The position numbers and the translations under genes are program-made. A DNA stretch of 13,388 bases from JBEKZQ01 sp049509675 (GTDB taxonomy: Bacteria; Planctomycetota; Planctomycetia; Pirellulales; Thermoguttaceae): the NCBI GenBank assembly GCA_049509675.1, contig JBEKZQ010000145.1, positions 1 through 13,388 on the forward strand, given 5' to 3'. Shown piece by piece: positions 12,589 through 13,388 of the stretch. A model generated the notes under the pieces. The model was given only the letters and a program-made list of their open reading frames with translations, searched no databases and was not told the origin of the DNA. Position 1 is the stretch's first letter. Every line of letters starts with the position of its first letter.

Positions 12589-13362
12589 ATGGACCAACGC
12601 ACCTCCGGCCGCCTGTTAACCGGGGCCATTATCGGCCCGTTCACAAAACTCTGCCCGTTCGAGCTCAAGCAGATTCTCGTGGCGGGCGGCGTGGCGACGG
12701 CCTACCACATGAAGCCGGACAACTCGGACGCCGATACGTCTGGGGCCACGTTCCAGGTCTATGATCGCATCGGCGACAAGTACGGCTACGGGCGCGATGC
12801 GGTGAGCGGCTTCGGCGGACACGGGATGCGCGGCGTGGCCTTTTACGATCCGGGCGTCCCGCTTTGGGAGGCGGTCTGGCTGCCGACGCTTTTTCGCTTC
12901 GAGTTGATTTCCGGTCTTTCGCCCGGCGGCAACGCCCTGGGCGATATCCTGGTCGCGGGGTCCGGCGGCGGTCTGAATCTGGGGCCGGAGATCACCGTGT
13001 ACGACTCGGGGCAGCTTGCATTCTCCGGCCGCGCGCACGGCAGCGGCGTAGTGGGCAGCCGCGGGCATTGTGTCTGGATGGCCGACACGCAGCATTTTGA
13101 GATCCTCGACATCTGGACCCAGAGCCGGCGATGCAACGCCCTGCTGGCCGCTGCCATGGCCTACACGGATACGACGGCGACGGTCAACAATGTTATCCCC
13201 ATTGATGGCGGTTGGTCGCCGGTCGCGAATTCGGCAACGGCCATTACCGTGGCGAACACGATGGGCTGGAAGGCCGATAACGCGGCAAAGTGCAAGATCG
13301 AATGGAACACGTCGGCCGCGCAATGGGAACTTTACCAGGTGGCCTGCCCGGCATCGCCATAA
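12589..13362 (+). CDS. Tail-tip/fibre-like protein
   Basis: A 257-residue protein of unknown family following the hub gene, where tail-tip or fibre proteins are usual. The N-terminal half is mixed alpha/beta with Gly-rich turns (GGVATAYHMKPDNSDADTSG, VSGFGGHGMRGVAFYDPG). It continues with LGDILVAGSGGGLNLG and QLAFSGRAHGSGVVGSRGH, typical of beta-rich adhesive proteins. The C-terminus holds CKIEWNTSAAQWELYQVACP, in which two cysteines bracket a W-x(6)-W pair (W326/W333 by codon position are not assigned here). This kind of 'W ... W ... C' ending is seen in secreted or surface beta proteins. No signal peptide, no membrane segment. Its RBS region is a repeat array. Function inferred from position only. 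Confidence 0.5.
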   Translation: MDQRTSGRLLTGAIIGPFTKLCPFELKQILVAGGVATAYHMKPDNSDADTSGATFQVYDRIGDKYGYGRDAVSGFGGHGMRGVAFYDPGVPLWEAVWLPTLFRFELISGLSPGGNALGDILVAGSGGGLNLGPEITVYDSGQLAFSGRAHGSGVVGSRGHCVWMADTQHFEILDIWTQSRRCNALLAAAMAYTDTTATVNNVIPIDGGWSPVANSATAITVANTMGWKADNAAKCKIEWNTSAAQWELYQVACPASP

Positions 13363-13372
13363 AGATCGTGAG

Positions 13373-13388
13373 GCGTGGGGCGTGGGGC
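13373..13388 (+). repeat. GCGTGGG array at the window's right edge (partial)
   Basis: Two GCGTGGG units and GC run to the last base, eleven bases after the last stop. They look like the left arm of another hairpin of the kind at 3940-4001, cut by the window end. Confidence 0.85.

Overview
This window is one co-directional block of fifteen plus-strand genes that reads as the head-completion and tail section of a long-tailed (siphovirus-type) phage, prophage or phage-derived particle. GC content is high, most start codons lack a clear Shine-Dalgarno sequence, and the gaps are full of short repeats. Together these suggest a high-GC bacterium; Planctomycetota of the Pirellulales kind is my best guess, as an inference only. 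No terminase, portal, integrase, lysin, tRNA or rRNA is present, so the host and whether the element is intact cannot be settled here.

Layout. 3-584: probable capsid decoration or other beta-rich virion protein. 740-1738: major capsid protein (HK97-like). 1875-2255: probable head-tail connector. 2289-2618: small membrane-anchored coiled-coil protein. 2670-3224: unrecognised neck or tail-completion candidate. 3367-3921: HK97-gp10/virion-morphogenesis-like neck protein. 4054-4974: probable major tail tube protein. 5059-5963: tail-assembly-chaperone candidate with a nine-A run and a plausible -1 frame extension. 5971-6645: GT8-like glycosyltransferase. 6763-7680: beta-rich surface or baseplate-like protein. 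7794-9452: tape measure protein. 9518-9883 and 9958-10401: small tail-tip proteins. 10510-12546: baseplate hub-like protein. 12589-13362: tail-tip or fibre-like protein. No gap exceeds 300 bases; the longest is about 155.

The most unusual feature is the intergenic DNA. Fourteen of the fifteen gene ends in the window are followed by short tandem arrays. The families differ in sequence (GGGATTA/CCCTAAT/CCCCAAT, GCGTGGG/CCCACGC, TAACTCC, TTTTGCC), but all have a 7-bp period. Where both strands of a family occur in one gap, the G-rich arm always comes first, next to the stop codon, and the C-rich arm comes second, next to the following start codon. Every such gap can therefore fold as a hairpin. 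Two heptamer elements also lie inside the reading frame at 5059, at apparent linkers. The only junction without an array is between the chaperone candidate and the glycosyltransferase.

The genes would cooperate to build a capsid, a connector and a tail of modest length. A glycosyltransferase and a surface-protein gene are inserted between the chaperone and the tape measure, where these two are normally adjacent. The surface-protein gene is flanked by near-identical 29-nt direct repeats and looks like an exchangeable cassette.
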